From Niveispirillum irakense DSM 11586 (lineage in GTDB: Bacteria > Pseudomonadota > Alphaproteobacteria > Azospirillales > Azospirillaceae): a stretch of DNA of 51,191 nucleotides. The stretch's first letter is position 1, and every line of letters begins with the position of its first letter. Below the pieces are notes generated by a model. It was given only the letters and a program-made list of their open reading frames with translations, searched no databases and was not told the origin of the DNA. The stretch covers positions 42,368 through 93,558 of the forward strand of contig NZ_KE386936.1 in NCBI RefSeq assembly GCF_000429645.1, given 5' to 3'. A program made the position numbers and the translations under genes. This document shows positions 18,493 to 26,470 of the stretch, one piece after another.

Positions 18493-18890
18493 GGGGCAAC
18501 CCTCTGTCAGGGTGATAAGCAGACCCCCCTTGAACGCGGGAAGCCGCCGTTTCCGGTCGATGTTGAGCGGCGATACGCCAGCCCCATCACCGCCTTCAGC
18601 AGCAGCGCATTTTTTTGCGACAGGGCCGTAAGCATTCGTACGTGCAACAAACAACAACAGGCATCCGGACACGTCCAGGGCGACGGATGCAGGGGGTATG
18701 GTGGAGCGATGAAATGGCCCTGTTATGCCAATCTGCCTGGATTGTGACCGATCCAGGCAGGTCTCGTTTCCTTCAAGTGCTGGGCGCCACCATCAAGCGC
18801 CCCGGCTGCCGCCGCGCGGGCAGCCGTCTGCCTGCCGGCCGCAAAATGGGCCGGGCGGTTCCCCATCGCCATGAGTGCGACCTGTGGCTG
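18493..18890. other. Intergenic stretch upstream of the TPR gene
   Basis: Nearly 400 bases between the 84-residue ORF and the TPR gene. No credible gene is seen. It holds the hairpin at 18733-18760 and presumably the promoter of the TPR gene, which I cannot place. Confidence 0.5.
18733..18760 (-). terminator. Terminator-like hairpin after the sigma-factor unit
   Basis: A perfect 10-base stem (CTGCCTGGAT, 18733-18742, with 18751-18760) and an 8-base loop lie 131 bases past the last gene of the fliC-sigma unit. There is no strong T-run on the minus strand. Confidence 0.4.
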
Positions 18891-19145
18891 CTACCCCTGC
18901 GCCTTCAGCTTCAGCATGGCGCCGATGATCCGATCCTCCAGCCCGGCGGGCAGGGCCAAATCAGGCGGATCATTGCATAGCATCTCCTCCATGCGCCGCA
19001 TCTCCACCAAGCGGCGGCGGGCGTCATAGGACTGCCTTAGGTAGCGGAGCAGCACTGGCCGGATATCCTCCGGCCAGTCTTTCAGGCCGCCGCCATAGCG
19101 ACAGAGCAGCCCCTCGAACTCTCCGCACATCTCATCAAGGGTCAT
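18891..19145 (-). CDS. Small protein downstream of the ECF sigma gene
   Basis: An 84-residue soluble, helix-rich protein that I do not recognise. 'CGEFEGLLCRYGGGLKDWPE' near the start and a 'RRRLVEMRRMEEML' helix are its visible features. It overlaps the sigma gene by 11 bases, the position normally taken by anti-sigma factors. It has no transmembrane helix and no HxxxCxxC zinc motif, so it is not a standard ZAS anti-sigma. Starts further upstream (19154, 19187) are possible. A role in controlling the sigma factor is only suggested by coupling. Confidence 0.6.
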   Translation of the reverse strand: MTLDEMCGEFEGLLCRYGGGLKDWPEDIRPVLLRYLRQSYDARRRLVEMRRMEEMLCNDPPDLALPAGLEDRIIGAMLKLKAQG

Positions 19146-19797
19146 CAAAAGCATCTCGCGCACGAATGGCTGACCGGGCGAACACATGACGGAGCTGTTG
19201 GCGCGCCCGCTTCAACAGCCCTTCGGCAGCACTTTGCGTCAGCCCCATGACGGCACCGACTTCAGCCGCTGTCAGCCCCTGATTATAATATAAAGCCAGT
19301 GCTACCTGCTGGCTAGTAGGCAGTCGCGTACGGGCCGATTCCAAAGCAGCATAAAGTTGTTTTTGAAAAATGGCCTGATCGAAGCCCTGCCGGTCATCGG
19401 CCGGTTCAGCAACTTCTTCCAGCCCGCTGTCGATGGGCCGGCGGCGATAGTCGATGGCGCGGTTGATGACGATGCGATGCAACCAAGTGGTGAATCGCGC
19501 CGCCCCCGGTGCCCAACTGTCACGATGACTCCAGACACGCAGGAACGCATCCTGCACAATATCCTCGGCATCGCAATCATGCGGCAGGATGCGCCTTGCC
19601 ACGGCATAGATGCGTTTCAGATAGCGGCGCACGATTTCGCGGTAGGCGGCCACATCCTCCTGCTGGACGCGCAGCATCAGGTCTTCGTCGCTGGCCTGCG
19701 CCAGATCGGCCGCACCCGGCGCGGATAATGGCTGCCGCGGCGCCGCAGGCGCGGTCGGCTTTGCCCCCCGGCGCGGTGCAGGGGAGAGGTCATCCAT
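19135..19797 (-). CDS. ECF-type RNA polymerase sigma factor
   Basis: A 220-residue sigma-70 family protein with only regions 2 and 4. Region 2 runs from 'DEDLMLRVQQEDVAAY' through 'CDAEDIVQDAFLRVWSHRDSW' to 'FTTWLHRIVINRAIDYRRR'. Region 4 has 'LPTSQQVALALYYNQGLTAAEVGAVMGLTQSAAEGLLKRAR' as its helix-turn-helix region. A proline/alanine-rich leader of about 35 residues precedes region 2. The ATG at 19797 has GGGGGACAGG upstream and overlaps the fliS-like stop by 8 bases, so the gene belongs to the fliC-fliD-fliS unit. A sigma factor inside a filament operon suggests it controls late flagellar genes; see the shared motif at 22956 and 28483. Confidence 0.9.
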   Translation of the reverse strand: MDDLSPAPRRGAKPTAPAAPRQPLSAPGAADLAQASDEDLMLRVQQEDVAAYREIVRRYLKRIYAVARRILPHDCDAEDIVQDAFLRVWSHRDSWAPGAARFTTWLHRIVINRAIDYRRRPIDSGLEEVAEPADDRQGFDQAIFQKQLYAALESARTRLPTSQQVALALYYNQGLTAAEVGAVMGLTQSAAEGLLKRARQQLRHVFARSAIRARDAFDDP

Positions 19798-20239
19798 GCC
19801 TGTCCCCCGCCGGCAAGGGGCGGCGGATGACCGGATACAGGGGCGGCGGCTCCTGCCGGTCAAATCCGGCCAGCTTGATCCAGAGCAGACGCAGCGACGC
19901 GATCCGGTCATGACTGGCCCGGACGCGCAGTGCCACATCCCGACCGGCAGCCGATCGGCCCAAGGCCATGATCAGGCCGGACAGCATCTGTTGCCACCTT
20001 TGCGCATCCGGTGCCGGCAGATAGGCACCGACATAGAGCGACAGGCCGGTCAGAATGCTGATCGCGGCACCAATCTCGCGCGCATAGGGTTCAAATGAAC
20101 CCTCGCCCGCATGGCGACTGGCGGCGGCGGCGTGCTGCTGACAGCGTTCCAGCAGGGCGGCGATTCCGCGTACAGGCGGCAAGGTCAGATTGGCGCTGCG
20201 ATAGGCGCCGGTCGCCTTTGAGTAGGGATTGCTCGGCAT
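19790..20239 (-). CDS. fliS: FliS-like flagellin export chaperone
   Basis: A 149-residue helical protein. The N-terminal 'NPYSKATGAYRSA' matches the FliS opening (NPYxxYxxxxv). A helix with 'GAAISILTGLSLYVG' matches the region where FliS grips the flagellin C-terminus. FliS keeps flagellin unfolded before export. It follows fliD, as fliS normally does. The C-terminus is longer and more divergent than usual (about 130 residues in classic FliS), so the function is assigned by position plus N-terminal match. Confidence 0.75.
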   Translation of the reverse strand: MPSNPYSKATGAYRSANLTLPPVRGIAALLERCQQHAAAASRHAGEGSFEPYAREIGAAISILTGLSLYVGAYLPAPDAQRWQQMLSGLIMALGRSAAGRDVALRVRASHDRIASLRLLWIKLAGFDRQEPPPLYPVIRRPLPAGDRHG

Positions 20240-20294
20240 CCCGATACCCCATCAGATCAGTGAAATTGGTTTGCCCGGAAAGGGGCGAGGCGGG

Positions 20295-21965
20295 TCAGTC
20301 GTCCGTGTTGCTTGCCGCTTCGAGCTGTTTCAGCAGAAGTTTCGCGGTCTGGGCCTTTGCCTCAAGCCGGGCATAATATTCGCGGAGATTTTCTCCATAC
20401 GCTTCCGCCTTGGTGCGGATGTCGGCGGCCCGGCTTTCCAGGTCGCTGTTATAGTCTACCAGATCGTCGATCTTGCTTTGCAAGGATCCGGTGGCGCTGT
20501 CGGATGCCAGCGTCCCCGTCTGGTAGATCTGATCGGCAATGCCGCTGGTCAACTTGATATCGACCGAGGCGGAACTGCCAGTATACACAAAGACCAACCC
20601 AGCAAATTCTGTGCCTTCGGCGCCGGTTATACGGGTGCCGTTGATGGTGAATTTGCTGCTGTCGCCGTCCACCGCGACACTGGTCATGGCGCCGGTCGCA
20701 TCGACGGTGATGTCGAGGGTAAAGTCATTCGCTGCCAGCGTTGTTGGCCGGCGCAACAGCATCATGCTGGTCGAGCTGCTTTCCATGGAAAAGCCAAGCA
20801 GCGACTTGATGGCATCCAGGTTGGAGAGCAGGGCATTGTCCAGCGTGTCTTCGTCGATGACCATCTTGTTGTTGCGGTCCAGCGTGATGCCGAGCGTGGC
20901 CAGCGAGTTGGTGCCATCCTGATGGTTCAGCGACGTGGCCAGCGAGGTTGCGATCTGTCGCATCAAACTGTCGGCAAACAGCGCCGATTGCGTCGTGTCG
21001 CCATTTTCATCGGTGCTGCTGGTGGATTGCTGGCTCAGCACGAAATCGCGCAAGGCGTTATAGGCGTCGGCAAACGCCACAATGCCGGTCTTGATGGCGG
21101 AAAGATCGCTGTCGATCTCCACCGTCAGGGTTGTCCCTGCCGACGCGCCATACAGGTCCAGCGTCACCCCGTTCCAGATATCGGTGATGCTGTTGTCGGT
21201 GCGGGTGACCTGCACCCCATCGACATTCAGGATCGCCGACCGGGCGGCGACCAGTTCATTGGCGATGGCCCCGTCGCTGTCGGTCAGGCCCAGGCTGGTC
21301 AGGATACCGTCATCATCGCCGGCCAGGCTGATTGATTGCCCAGTCTCCTTGGCGGTCAGCACCAGCCGGTATTCAGCGTCGGAAACCTTCAGCACACTGG
21401 CGGAAACGCCGCTGGCAGCACTGGTGTCATTGATGGCGGCTGCCAGTTGGGTCAGGGTGCTGGTGGCGGTCAGGTTGATGGTCTGCGCCGTGCCGCTGCC
21501 GGCGGCAATGGTGAAGCTGCCGGACAGGCCCAAAGCTGTGCTGGCCGATGCCTGATTGCCGGACGCGATCTTCTGCGCCGTCGCCAGTTGCAGGATTTCA
21601 ACAGAATGGCTGCCCAGATCGGTGCCATTGGCAACACTGACCCCCAGCAGGGAGGACGCGGTGCTGGAACCGGTGACATAGGCGGTCCGCTGGTCAAACA
21701 GATCATCGCTGCTGCTGCTATAGCCTTCCGGCATGCGCAAGGCGTTGGCAGCATCGGTCAGCGTTGCCGTCAGCGACTGCATCTCCTGATAGGCCTGGAT
21801 CATGGCCTCGTTCTTGGTCACCTGCACATCAATGCGGTCGGCGGGCAGCGTCTTGGCCGCAACCACCGTCTGCACCAGCGCATCATAATCAATGCCCGTG
21901 ACGCTGGACGCAGTGCTGCTGGTCGCGGTCGTGCTGCTGGTCGACGTGGTGGAGGAGATGGCCAT
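20295..21965 (-). CDS. fliD: Flagellar cap protein FliD (HAP2)
   Basis: A 556-residue filament cap protein that helps flagellin subunits fold at the growing tip. It has a Ser/Thr-rich start, then 'VTGIDYDALVQTVVAAKTLP' (residues about 22-41), the typical FliD N-terminal helix. A long variable middle follows, and the C-terminal coiled coil is rich in Leu/Lys ('REYYARLEAKAQTAKLLLKQLEA'). It lies 71 bases after fliC, separated from it by a 13-base-stem hairpin, and precedes the fliS-like gene. Confidence 0.93.
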   Translation of the reverse strand: MAISSTTSTSSTTATSSTASSVTGIDYDALVQTVVAAKTLPADRIDVQVTKNEAMIQAYQEMQSLTATLTDAANALRMPEGYSSSSDDLFDQRTAYVTGSSTASSLLGVSVANGTDLGSHSVEILQLATAQKIASGNQASASTALGLSGSFTIAAGSGTAQTINLTATSTLTQLAAAINDTSAASGVSASVLKVSDAEYRLVLTAKETGQSISLAGDDDGILTSLGLTDSDGAIANELVAARSAILNVDGVQVTRTDNSITDIWNGVTLDLYGASAGTTLTVEIDSDLSAIKTGIVAFADAYNALRDFVLSQQSTSSTDENGDTTQSALFADSLMRQIATSLATSLNHQDGTNSLATLGITLDRNNKMVIDEDTLDNALLSNLDAIKSLLGFSMESSSTSMMLLRRPTTLAANDFTLDITVDATGAMTSVAVDGDSSKFTINGTRITGAEGTEFAGLVFVYTGSSASVDIKLTSGIADQIYQTGTLASDSATGSLQSKIDDLVDYNSDLESRAADIRTKAEAYGENLREYYARLEAKAQTAKLLLKQLEAASNTDD

Positions 21966-21990
21966 AGCGGGCAGCCTTCATGTTCAGTGA

Positions 21991-22025
21991 CGCCGGGAAG
22001 GCCAGGGGGCGGGGCCTTCCCGGCG
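21991..22025 (-). terminator. Strong hairpin between fliC and fliD
   Basis: A perfect 13-base GC-rich stem (21991-22003 with 22013-22025) begins 12 bases past the fliC stop. It lacks a T-run, so it may stabilise the abundant fliC mRNA and only partly stop transcription into fliD. Confidence 0.6.
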
Positions 22026-22036
22026 GCCTGCGGGCA

Positions 22037-22879
22037 TCAGCGGAGCAGGGAGAGGAGTTGCGAGGGCATTTCGTTGGCCTTGCCGAGGGCGGCGATGGCC
22101 GCCTGTGTCAGAACCTCAGCATTGGAGAGTTTTGTTTGTTCCGATGCGATATCGACATCCATGATGGACGATTGGATGGCTTCCTGATTTTCGATAGAGG
22201 TCTCGATCATCTGTCCGTGATAGTCGAAGCGGGAAATCTGCGCGCCGACATTGGCCCGCGCCTTTGACACGTCCGAGATGGCCGTATCCAGCGCAGTGAT
22301 CGCCGCTGTGGCCGTCGCTTCGGTTCCGACATCGGTGGCGTTCAGCGCCAGTGCCGTGGAATCCACGGCGGTGACGGTGACGGTGATGGTGTCGGACACG
22401 CTGGAACCGACGATGAAGGTGACGCCACCCTGCCAGTCCGTGGCATCAGCGGCGGCACCATTATTGGTCAGAAGGCTATCGTCATTGAAGCGGGTGCCCG
22501 TGGCGATGCTGTCAATTTCCTCGATCAACTGCTGATATTCTGCGTCGATATAGGCGCGTTCATTGTCGCCGACCGTACCGGACATAGACTGGGTCGCCAG
22601 CGATTTCATGCGCTGCAGGATGTCGCCGATACGGGCCATGCCGCCATCGGCCGCCTGCAGGATTGACGATCCGTTGGAGGCATTGGTGGCCGCCTGTTTC
22701 AAGGCGGTTACGTCCGACTTGATCTTGGTGCCCACGGCCAGGCCCGAGGCATCATCGGCAGCGCTGGTGATGCGCGACCCGCTGGACAGCTTGGAAACCG
22801 AACTGCTTTGCGCGGCGCTGTTGTTGCTGAGATAGCGCAAGGCCGAATTGGCAGCGGTGTTGGTGACAATCGACGACAT
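22037..22879 (-). CDS. fliC: Flagellin
   Basis: A 280-residue short flagellin, the filament subunit. The D0/D1 N-terminus has 'NTAANSALRYLSNNS' and 'SKLSSGSRITSAADDASGLA' (residues about 30-49), and 'AYIDAEYQQLIEEIDSIATGTRFND' follows. The C-terminal D0 helix ends in 'LGKANEMPSQLLSLLR'. The central variable domain is small. Two ATGs stand in tandem; the one at 22879 is best spaced from GGAGGT. It heads the fliC-fliD-fliS-sigma unit under the motif at 22956-22988. Confidence 0.95.
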   Translation of the reverse strand: MSSIVTNTAANSALRYLSNNSAAQSSSVSKLSSGSRITSAADDASGLAVGTKIKSDVTALKQAATNASNGSSILQAADGGMARIGDILQRMKSLATQSMSGTVGDNERAYIDAEYQQLIEEIDSIATGTRFNDDSLLTNNGAAADATDWQGGVTFIVGSSVSDTITVTVTAVDSTALALNATDVGTEATATAAITALDTAISDVSKARANVGAQISRFDYHGQMIETSIENQEAIQSSIMDVDIASEQTKLSNAEVLTQAAIAALGKANEMPSQLLSLLR

Positions 22880-22955
22880 CATATACCTCCATCTGGAGTG
22901 GGCGGGGGAACGGGAGCCGGACCGGCCAATCCGGAAGGCCTACCTCCCCTCAAAT

Positions 22956-22988
22956 GGTTCAACGGCGCTTTGGTGATTCTCGGGCGCG
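22956..22988 (-). promoter_or_regulatory. Shared bipartite promoter motif upstream of fliC
   Basis: On the minus strand it reads CGCGCCCGA, 15 bases, CGTTGAACC, preceded by a run of seven A's. The same two blocks with identical spacing occur upstream of flgD. It lies about 77 bases before the fliC start. CGTT is a common -10 core for ECF sigma factors, while the longer block CGCCGTTGAACC is also loosely like a FliA -10 (GCCGATAA). Confidence 0.55.
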
Positions 22989-23010
22989 GTTTTTTTGAAG
23001 CCGTGTCCGC

Positions 23011-23901
23011 CTACAGATAATCGGCCAGATTGAGCCGCTGGAACGTCGCAATGGTCTGCATCGTGGCTTCCAGCGAGGTTTCCAGCATCGAAAGCTGTGT
23101 CTGCACGGCAACGACATCGACCTCCCGGATGTCGCTGATCCAGCTTTCGGCATAAAGCTGAACGTCGGTCTGACCATCCACCACATCCTGGATGCGGCTG
23201 CTCTGGCTGGACAGGGTTTCCAGGATGGTGGCCGTGCCGCTGGCCGCCTGTTCGCCCAGGGTGCCGGCCTGCGTCAGGGCGGCCTGATCCAGAGGATTGG
23301 CCGTGGCCAGGATGTTCAGCGCGCGGACCAGCGCCTCGATGGAAGGATCATCGGCGCGGACGCCATAGGAGACCGTCTGGCTGTCGGCGATCTTGGCCGA
23401 CAAGCTGCCCCCATCGCCCTGATAATAGGATGTGTCCGCCGTGGCGGGCACGGTGGCCGGCGCAAGCTGGGCAAGGTCGACGGGTTTGGTGTTGGTCGCC
23501 GTGCCGGCGAACAGGTATTGGCCGGCATAGGGCTGGTTCAGCGTCGCGGCCAGATCCTCCAGCAATCCCTTTGCCTGGGCCTGCAAGCCGGTCAGATCGG
23601 TGGCATTGGTGTAGCTGGTGGTCAGGCTGCGCACCTGGGTGGCGAGGGCATTGACGCTCTGCATGGCGGCGTAGGAGCTGCTCAACCGGGCGATGGCAGC
23701 ATCGCCATTGGCGATATAGCCGGCGCTGCGCGTCAGTTCGCCTTCCAGGTTCAGCAGGGTCTTGGCCTGTCCTTCCAGGCCGGAAAGGCTGGAGCTGGTA
23801 AGACCGGAGGCCTGCTGGATCTGGGCTTCGGCAACCCGGCCCCGCAGGCTGGTCATGTTCTGGACCAGCGTCTGATGCTGGCCATAGGTGGAAATGCGCA
23901 T
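23011..23901 (-). CDS. flgL: Hook-filament junction protein FlgL (HAP3)
   Basis: A 296-residue protein homologous to flagellin at both ends. The N-terminus 'MRISTYGQHQTLVQNMTSL' is the FlgL start. The C-terminus has 'VQTQLSMLETSLEATMQTIATFQRLNLADYL', the terminal helix ending in L-x-D-Y-L. FlgL connects FlgK to the filament. The ATG at 23901 has a perfect AGGAGG 7 bases upstream and lies 10 bases after the flgK stop. The much longer open frame beyond it is an out-of-frame overlap with flgK. Confidence 0.93.
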   Translation of the reverse strand: MRISTYGQHQTLVQNMTSLRGRVAEAQIQQASGLTSSSLSGLEGQAKTLLNLEGELTRSAGYIANGDAAIARLSSSYAAMQSVNALATQVRSLTTSYTNATDLTGLQAQAKGLLEDLAATLNQPYAGQYLFAGTATNTKPVDLAQLAPATVPATADTSYYQGDGGSLSAKIADSQTVSYGVRADDPSIEALVRALNILATANPLDQAALTQAGTLGEQAASGTATILETLSSQSSRIQDVVDGQTDVQLYAESWISDIREVDVVAVQTQLSMLETSLEATMQTIATFQRLNLADYL

Positions 23902-23911
23902 GGGTTTCCTC

Positions 23912-25657
23912 CTATCGGACCATACTGATAAGTTCGTCATACATTGTCTGGAGCGCCGACATGACGCGCGCCGCTGCCTGATAGGCAGTCTCCAGCGACT
24001 GGATGGTGGCCGTTTCCTCATCAAGATTGACCCCGGATTGGCTGGCAAAGGCGGATTGCAGATCGGTGGTGGTGGCGGTGGCCGTGGCGGCCTTGGTCGC
24101 GGCATTGCTGGCGCTGCGGGCCGCCGTGGCGGCCAGATCGCCGGCATAGGCCGAAAAACTGGCGCTGCGGCTGGAAAGGCCGCCGGCGCTGGGGAATTTG
24201 CGGCTGTTGGTAAAGGCATCGGCCAGGGCGGCGGCGGTGCTGGTATCGCCCGACGAGACGGCGCGGCTGCCGATAATTGTGCTGGCCAGCGCGCCGGTCG
24301 GCATCAGGTCGGGATCATCGGCCAGTGCCGGTTTCAGGCGGATATCGTCGGCCCCGGTGCCGGTCAGGATGTCGTTCAGGCCGATAAAGGCCGAGATTCC
24401 GTCGCCATCGGGGGTGAGGGCGCTGTCGCCCTGGTCGATGGCGATGCCGGACCCGTCGGCGGCGGTCAGGCGCAGCATGCCATCGCTGGTCAGGCTGGCT
24501 GTGAAGGTGCCATCGGCATTGATGGTATCCAGCAGGTCCTGAACGCTGGTCAGCGTGGACAGGTCAATGTTCAGGCTGGCGGTCACCTTGTCATCGCTGC
24601 CGACCGACACCAGGGTAAAACTGCCGCTGCCGGTCAGCGCATCGGTGGCGGCAAGCTTGGTGGTGCCGGTCAGGGTCGTCGCCACAGGATAAGAGGTGCC
24701 CTGGTTGGCGATGCTGTTCAATGTGTCGATCAGCGACGCGGCGAGGGTGTCCAGACGCGCCTGTTCGTCCACGGTCACGCCGTCGCGGATATCCAGCAAT
24801 GCACGCAGGGAGCCTGACGAGATGCTGTCCGATATGTCGCGACCATTGAGCGTGACGCCCGACAGATCGCCCTCACTGTAAAGGGTGTCGGCATCAATGC
24901 TGCTGGCGGCGGTGAAGGACAGAAGGTGGGGGCGGGTGGTGACCAGGGCGGCACCCGACCCGGTAAAGACCTGCATCCGGCCATCGCCATCCAGGCTGTA
25001 ACTGACATCCATCACGCCAGCCAGGGATTTCAGGGCTTCGTCGCGCTGATCCTCCAGATCGGCTGTGGACCGGCCGGCGGCCTTGGCGGTGACGATGCTG
25101 TCATTCAGATCAGCGATGGTCTGGATGGCGCTGTTGGCGGCTTCCACCGTATCAGCCAGTTGCTGGTCGGCGCTTTGCCGGATGGATTGCAGTCCGGCCG
25201 ATGCGTCCTGAAGGCTCTGCGCAATATCGGTCAGCGCATCCACGCTTGTCCGGGCGCTGGTGCTGTCACCGGCGGCGGCGGCCAGACCGGCCAGGGCCGT
25301 GCCGGCGGCTGTGATGGCGCTGGCGATGCTGCCACTGTCATTGTTGCTGGAAACGCCGCCATGGACAGCTTCGATCTGCGCCTGATAGTCGGCCATGACA
25401 GTGGCCTGACTTGAAGCGCTGGTGGCTGACACGATCTGGCGGGTCAGGAAGGTATCGACATCGCGCGACAGACCCGTGACATTGACCGAAAGCGCGCTTT
25501 GGCTGCCATTGACGGCCGCCGTTTCCCGCGTGGCTGTCTTGCGGGTGTAATTTTCCGTGTCGGCATTGGCGACATTGGCCGCCGTGACCGTCAGGGCGGC
25601 CTGGGAGGCGGTCAGGCCCGACTGGGCGATCAGGCCGGCGGTGCGCAGCGTCGACAT
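23912..25657 (-). CDS. flgK: Hook-associated protein FlgK (HAP1)
   Basis: A 581-residue hook-filament adaptor. The N-terminus has 'GLTASQAALTVTAANVANADTENYTRK', containing the rod/hook-family 'NVAN' heptad helix. A coiled-coil D1 region follows ('IADLNDSIVTAKAAGRSTADLEDQRDEALKSLA' around residue 190). The C-terminus ends in 'QAAARVMSALQTMYDELISMVR', the conserved D0 helix. GGAGGA lies 7 bases before the ATG. It sits between the 167-residue ORF and flgL in the flgD-flgL unit. Confidence 0.94.
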   Translation of the reverse strand: MSTLRTAGLIAQSGLTASQAALTVTAANVANADTENYTRKTATRETAAVNGSQSALSVNVTGLSRDVDTFLTRQIVSATSASSQATVMADYQAQIEAVHGGVSSNNDSGSIASAITAAGTALAGLAAAAGDSTSARTSVDALTDIAQSLQDASAGLQSIRQSADQQLADTVEAANSAIQTIADLNDSIVTAKAAGRSTADLEDQRDEALKSLAGVMDVSYSLDGDGRMQVFTGSGAALVTTRPHLLSFTAASSIDADTLYSEGDLSGVTLNGRDISDSISSGSLRALLDIRDGVTVDEQARLDTLAASLIDTLNSIANQGTSYPVATTLTGTTKLAATDALTGSGSFTLVSVGSDDKVTASLNIDLSTLTSVQDLLDTINADGTFTASLTSDGMLRLTAADGSGIAIDQGDSALTPDGDGISAFIGLNDILTGTGADDIRLKPALADDPDLMPTGALASTIIGSRAVSSGDTSTAAALADAFTNSRKFPSAGGLSSRSASFSAYAGDLAATAARSASNAATKAATATATTTDLQSAFASQSGVNLDEETATIQSLETAYQAAARVMSALQTMYDELISMVR

Positions 25658-25669
25658 GGGTTTCCTCCC

Positions 25670-26173
25670 TCAGACCACCAGATGCACACAATGGCGCACC
25701 TGACGTTCAACCAGACCGACACGGTGGCCGCGCAGGGGCTTGTATCCCTGTTCGACCTGGGCGCGCTGCCGCGTCACGGCGACCAGGGCACCCAGCCGCC
25801 CGCGCCGGGCCGTCAACTCCTCCTTCAACAGCGGCAGCACCTGCTGGGCCTGGGCCAGGGCCGCCGCCACCACCGGCTGCCAGCTGGCGACGGCCTCGCT
25901 GTCGCCCCGCGCCTTTGCCTGCGCCAGTTGGACATTCAGCACCGAGACACCATCGCGCAGGTCACGCAGGGCGGTCGCCATGGTCCGCAGCCTGTCAGGC
26001 TGGTGTGGGCCGGCGGCCACCTGGGCGGCCAGCCGCGCCATGGACTGCTGAACCAGATCCAGCGGGCTTGCGGGGCGCCCGGCAGGGGCGGGTGGGGGGA
26101 CGGGGGCGGTCCCTTCTTCCTGTGCGGGCACAGGGGTCTGTCGACCGAAGGGCAACAGCATCTTGCCGATCAT
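25670..26173 (-). CDS. Uncharacterised protein between flgE and flgK
   Basis: A 167-residue, strongly helical, Ala/Gln-rich protein with a proline-rich stretch at residues about 15-35. I do not recognise it. It lies directly upstream of flgK, where FlgN-type export chaperones are often found, and its all-helical character would fit such a role. The ATG at 26173 has AAAGGA 7 bases upstream and starts 4 bases after the preceding ORF's stop; an in-frame ATG at 26206 would overlap that ORF. Confidence 0.65.
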   Translation of the reverse strand: MIGKMLLPFGRQTPVPAQEEGTAPVPPPAPAGRPASPLDLVQQSMARLAAQVAAGPHQPDRLRTMATALRDLRDGVSVLNVQLAQAKARGDSEAVASWQPVVAAALAQAQQVLPLLKEELTARRGRLGALVAVTRQRAQVEQGYKPLRGHRVGLVERQVRHCVHLVV

Positions 26174-26177
26174 CGCA

Positions 26178-26465
26178 TCATCCTTTGAAGCTGCGCTGGT
26201 TGCCATAGCTGTTGGCCTGCAGGTAGCGGCCGACGGCCTTCTGACGCCCGCGCTGGCGGGTCATGGTGCCGCCGACCATGGCCAGTTCGGTATTCAGCCG
26301 GTCGATATGGCACTGCAGGTCGTCCAGCAGGGCCAGACGCAGCGGATCGTCGGGCGCCACATTGGCCGACAGCAGCATCTCGACCCGGCGCGCCAGTCGC
26401 TGCTGCTCGGCCTCCAGCATGGCCAGATAGCGCTTCTGGTGGTCCTGGGTGAAAAGCCCATCCAT
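26178..26465 (-). CDS. Small helical protein in the hook operon
   Basis: A 95-residue protein dominated by one long helical pattern ('YLAMLEAEQQRLARRVEMLL') and a basic C-terminus. I do not recognise it. It starts 5 bases after flgE stops (a GTG at 26474 overlapping the stop is the alternative start). With the following ORF it forms a pair of unassigned small proteins between flgE and flgK, possible chaperones for FlgK/FlgL. Confidence 0.6.
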   Translation of the reverse strand: MDGLFTQDHQKRYLAMLEAEQQRLARRVEMLLSANVAPDDPLRLALLDDLQCHIDRLNTELAMVGGTMTRQRGRQKAVGRYLQANSYGNQRSFKG

Positions 26466-26470
26466 TGCGG

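Noticed and set aside
23902-24219. A 106-residue N-terminal extension of FlgL
   Set aside because: It is a proline-rich out-of-frame overlap with flgK; the ATG at 23901 has a perfect AGGAGG site and the conserved FlgL start.
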